From Rudaeicoccus suwonensis (GTDB lineage Bacteria > Actinomycetota > Actinomycetes > Actinomycetales > Dermatophilaceae), in NCBI RefSeq assembly GCF_007829035.1, contig NZ_VIVQ01000001.1:1860001-1924000 (forward strand): DNA of 64,000 nucleotides, read 5' to 3'. Below the pieces are notes generated by a model. That model ran no database searches. It worked only from the letters and a program-made list of their open reading frames with translations, and had not been told where the DNA came from. Each line of letters opens with the position of its first letter. Position 1 is the stretch's first letter. Of the stretch, positions 63,256-64,000 are shown in pieces. A program made the translations under genes and the position numbers.

Positions 63256-64000
63256 TGGCCGCGCCGCACTGAGCCGGCCGCGGGAGCGTCATACCGAAGC
63301 TCATGGCCCTGCGACGACCGCAACTGCCACGGCACACTCGCCACGAGCACCCCCGGCGTGAACAGCAACCGAGACTTGAGCCGCAGCGCCGACTGGTTGT
63401 GCAACAACTGCTCCCACCACTTTCCGACCACGTATTCGGGGATGTAGATCATCACCACGTCGCGGGGGCTGTCGCGCCGCACCGACTTGACGTATTGCAC
63501 CACCGGACGGGTGATTTCGCGGTATGGAGATGCCACCGTCTTCAACGTGATCGGGATCTGGCGGCGCTCCCAGTCCGCCTGCAGGGCCGCGGTCTCCTCC
63601 GGATCGACGTCGACCGTGATGGCCTCGAGCACCGAAGGACGCGTCGCGCGCGCATACGCCAACGCGCGCATCGTCGGCTTGTGCAGCTTCGACACCAGCA
63701 CCACCGCATGCACCCGCGAGGGCAGCAGCTGGTCGTCGCCGTCGTCCTCCAGCGCCAACTCCTCACGCACCCGCGTGTAGTGGCGCCGGATCTGCCCCAT
63801 CACGAAGAAGAGCACGACCATCGCCGCGACGGCGTAACCGGCGCCGTGGGTGAACTTGGTCAGCAGCACCACCACGAGCACGATGCCGGCCATGACCGCA
63901 CCGATCGCGTTGATCACCCGCGAGCGCCGCATCCGTTTGCGCTCCGCGGGGTTCTGTTCGGCGCGCAGCAGCCGGTTCCAGTGCCGGATCATGCCGGTCT
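63252..64000 (-). CDS. APC-family permease, C-terminal part (runs off the window)
   Basis: The frame is open to the right edge. The visible 249 codons contain two membrane helices (INAIGAVMAGIVLVVVLL and AVAAMVVLFFVMGQI). A long cytosolic domain follows with VHAVVLVSKLHKPTMRALAYARA and VMIYIPEYVVGKWWEQLLHNQSALRLKSRLLF. This layout matches the C-terminus of large actinobacterial APC-type amino-acid/potassium permeases. An internal ATG at 63992 is not taken as the start. It is coupled to the methyltransferase by GTGA. Confidence 0.78.
   Translation of the reverse strand, partial: TGMIRHWNRLLRAEQNPAERKRMRRSRVINAIGAVMAGIVLVVVLLTKFTHGAGYAVAAMVVLFFVMGQIRRHYTRVREELALEDDGDDQLLPSRVHAVVLVSKLHKPTMRALAYARATRPSVLEAITVDVDPEETAALQADWERRQIPITLKTVASPYREITRPVVQYVKSVRRDSPRDVVMIYIPEYVVGKWWEQLLHNQSALRLKSRLLFTPGVLVASVPWQLRSSQGHELRYDAPAAGSVRRGQ

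Overview
This is a high-GC actinobacterial segment. The evidence is GTG and TTG starts, ATGA/GTGA overlaps between consecutive genes, HemQ-type heme synthesis, an Xre-MurA fusion, DUF3000 beside ribonuclease D, and a G/R-rich DEAD-box helicase. The content fits Micrococcales, possibly a Dermacoccaceae or Intrasporangiaceae relative, but the sequence alone does not fix the genus. Nearly all genes look intact. I see no insertion sequence, prophage or CRISPR array.

Layout. 1-9.7 kb: a cytochrome P450 tail and a GT4 glycosyltransferase, a DJ-1/PfpI protein, a stand-alone CarH-like B12-binding protein, secreted lipoproteins, tRNA-Val, and a pabB-pabC block for p-aminobenzoate. 9.7-18.5 kb: a myo-inositol catabolic operon on the minus strand (iolD, iolC, a Cgl0158-type aldolase candidate, iolB, an IolE-like isomerase, iolG), then an SDR/LysR divergent pair. 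18.6-19.2 kb: a tRNA cluster (Gly, Cys, Gly, Val). 19.2-29.8 kb: a YihY/BrkB membrane protein, GlgX, a RibD-like reductase, an alpha/beta hydrolase, a LigC-type ligase convergent with a LigD-like polymerase/primase, an ExeM/NucH nuclease and MsrB. 29.9-41.5 kb: the coproporphyrin-dependent heme genes hemQ, hemY(cgoX) and hemE. These are split by a MocR/YczE pair, a MarR/dehydrogenase pair and a roughly 0.85-kb hairpin-rich repeat array. DUF3000 and ribonuclease D follow.

41.5-52.2 kb: a fadA-fadB beta-oxidation pair, a helix-turn-helix/MurA-like fusion, a glycerophosphodiester phosphodiesterase, a DEAD-box helicase, a phosphotransferase-fold protein and dxs. 52.3-56.9 kb: a TPP riboswitch driving ykoE-ykoD-ykoC thiamine uptake, then a GntR/DUF5808 membrane module. 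57-64 kb: aconitase, a VapBC toxin-antitoxin pair, a small uncertain ORF, a hypothetical protein, a TRAM-domain RNA methyltransferase and the C-terminal part of an APC permease that runs off the window.

Two signals are not explained by ordinary genes. The first is the repeat array at about 35,968-36,806. It has two diverged copies of a roughly 170-bp block, a 26-bp-period tandem array and a 41-bp-period tandem array, all sharing one hairpin-forming core. The second is a dispersed octamer, GTATGNCG, spread over the whole window on both strands at about two per kb. It appears to force the use of otherwise rare TAT and ATA codons.
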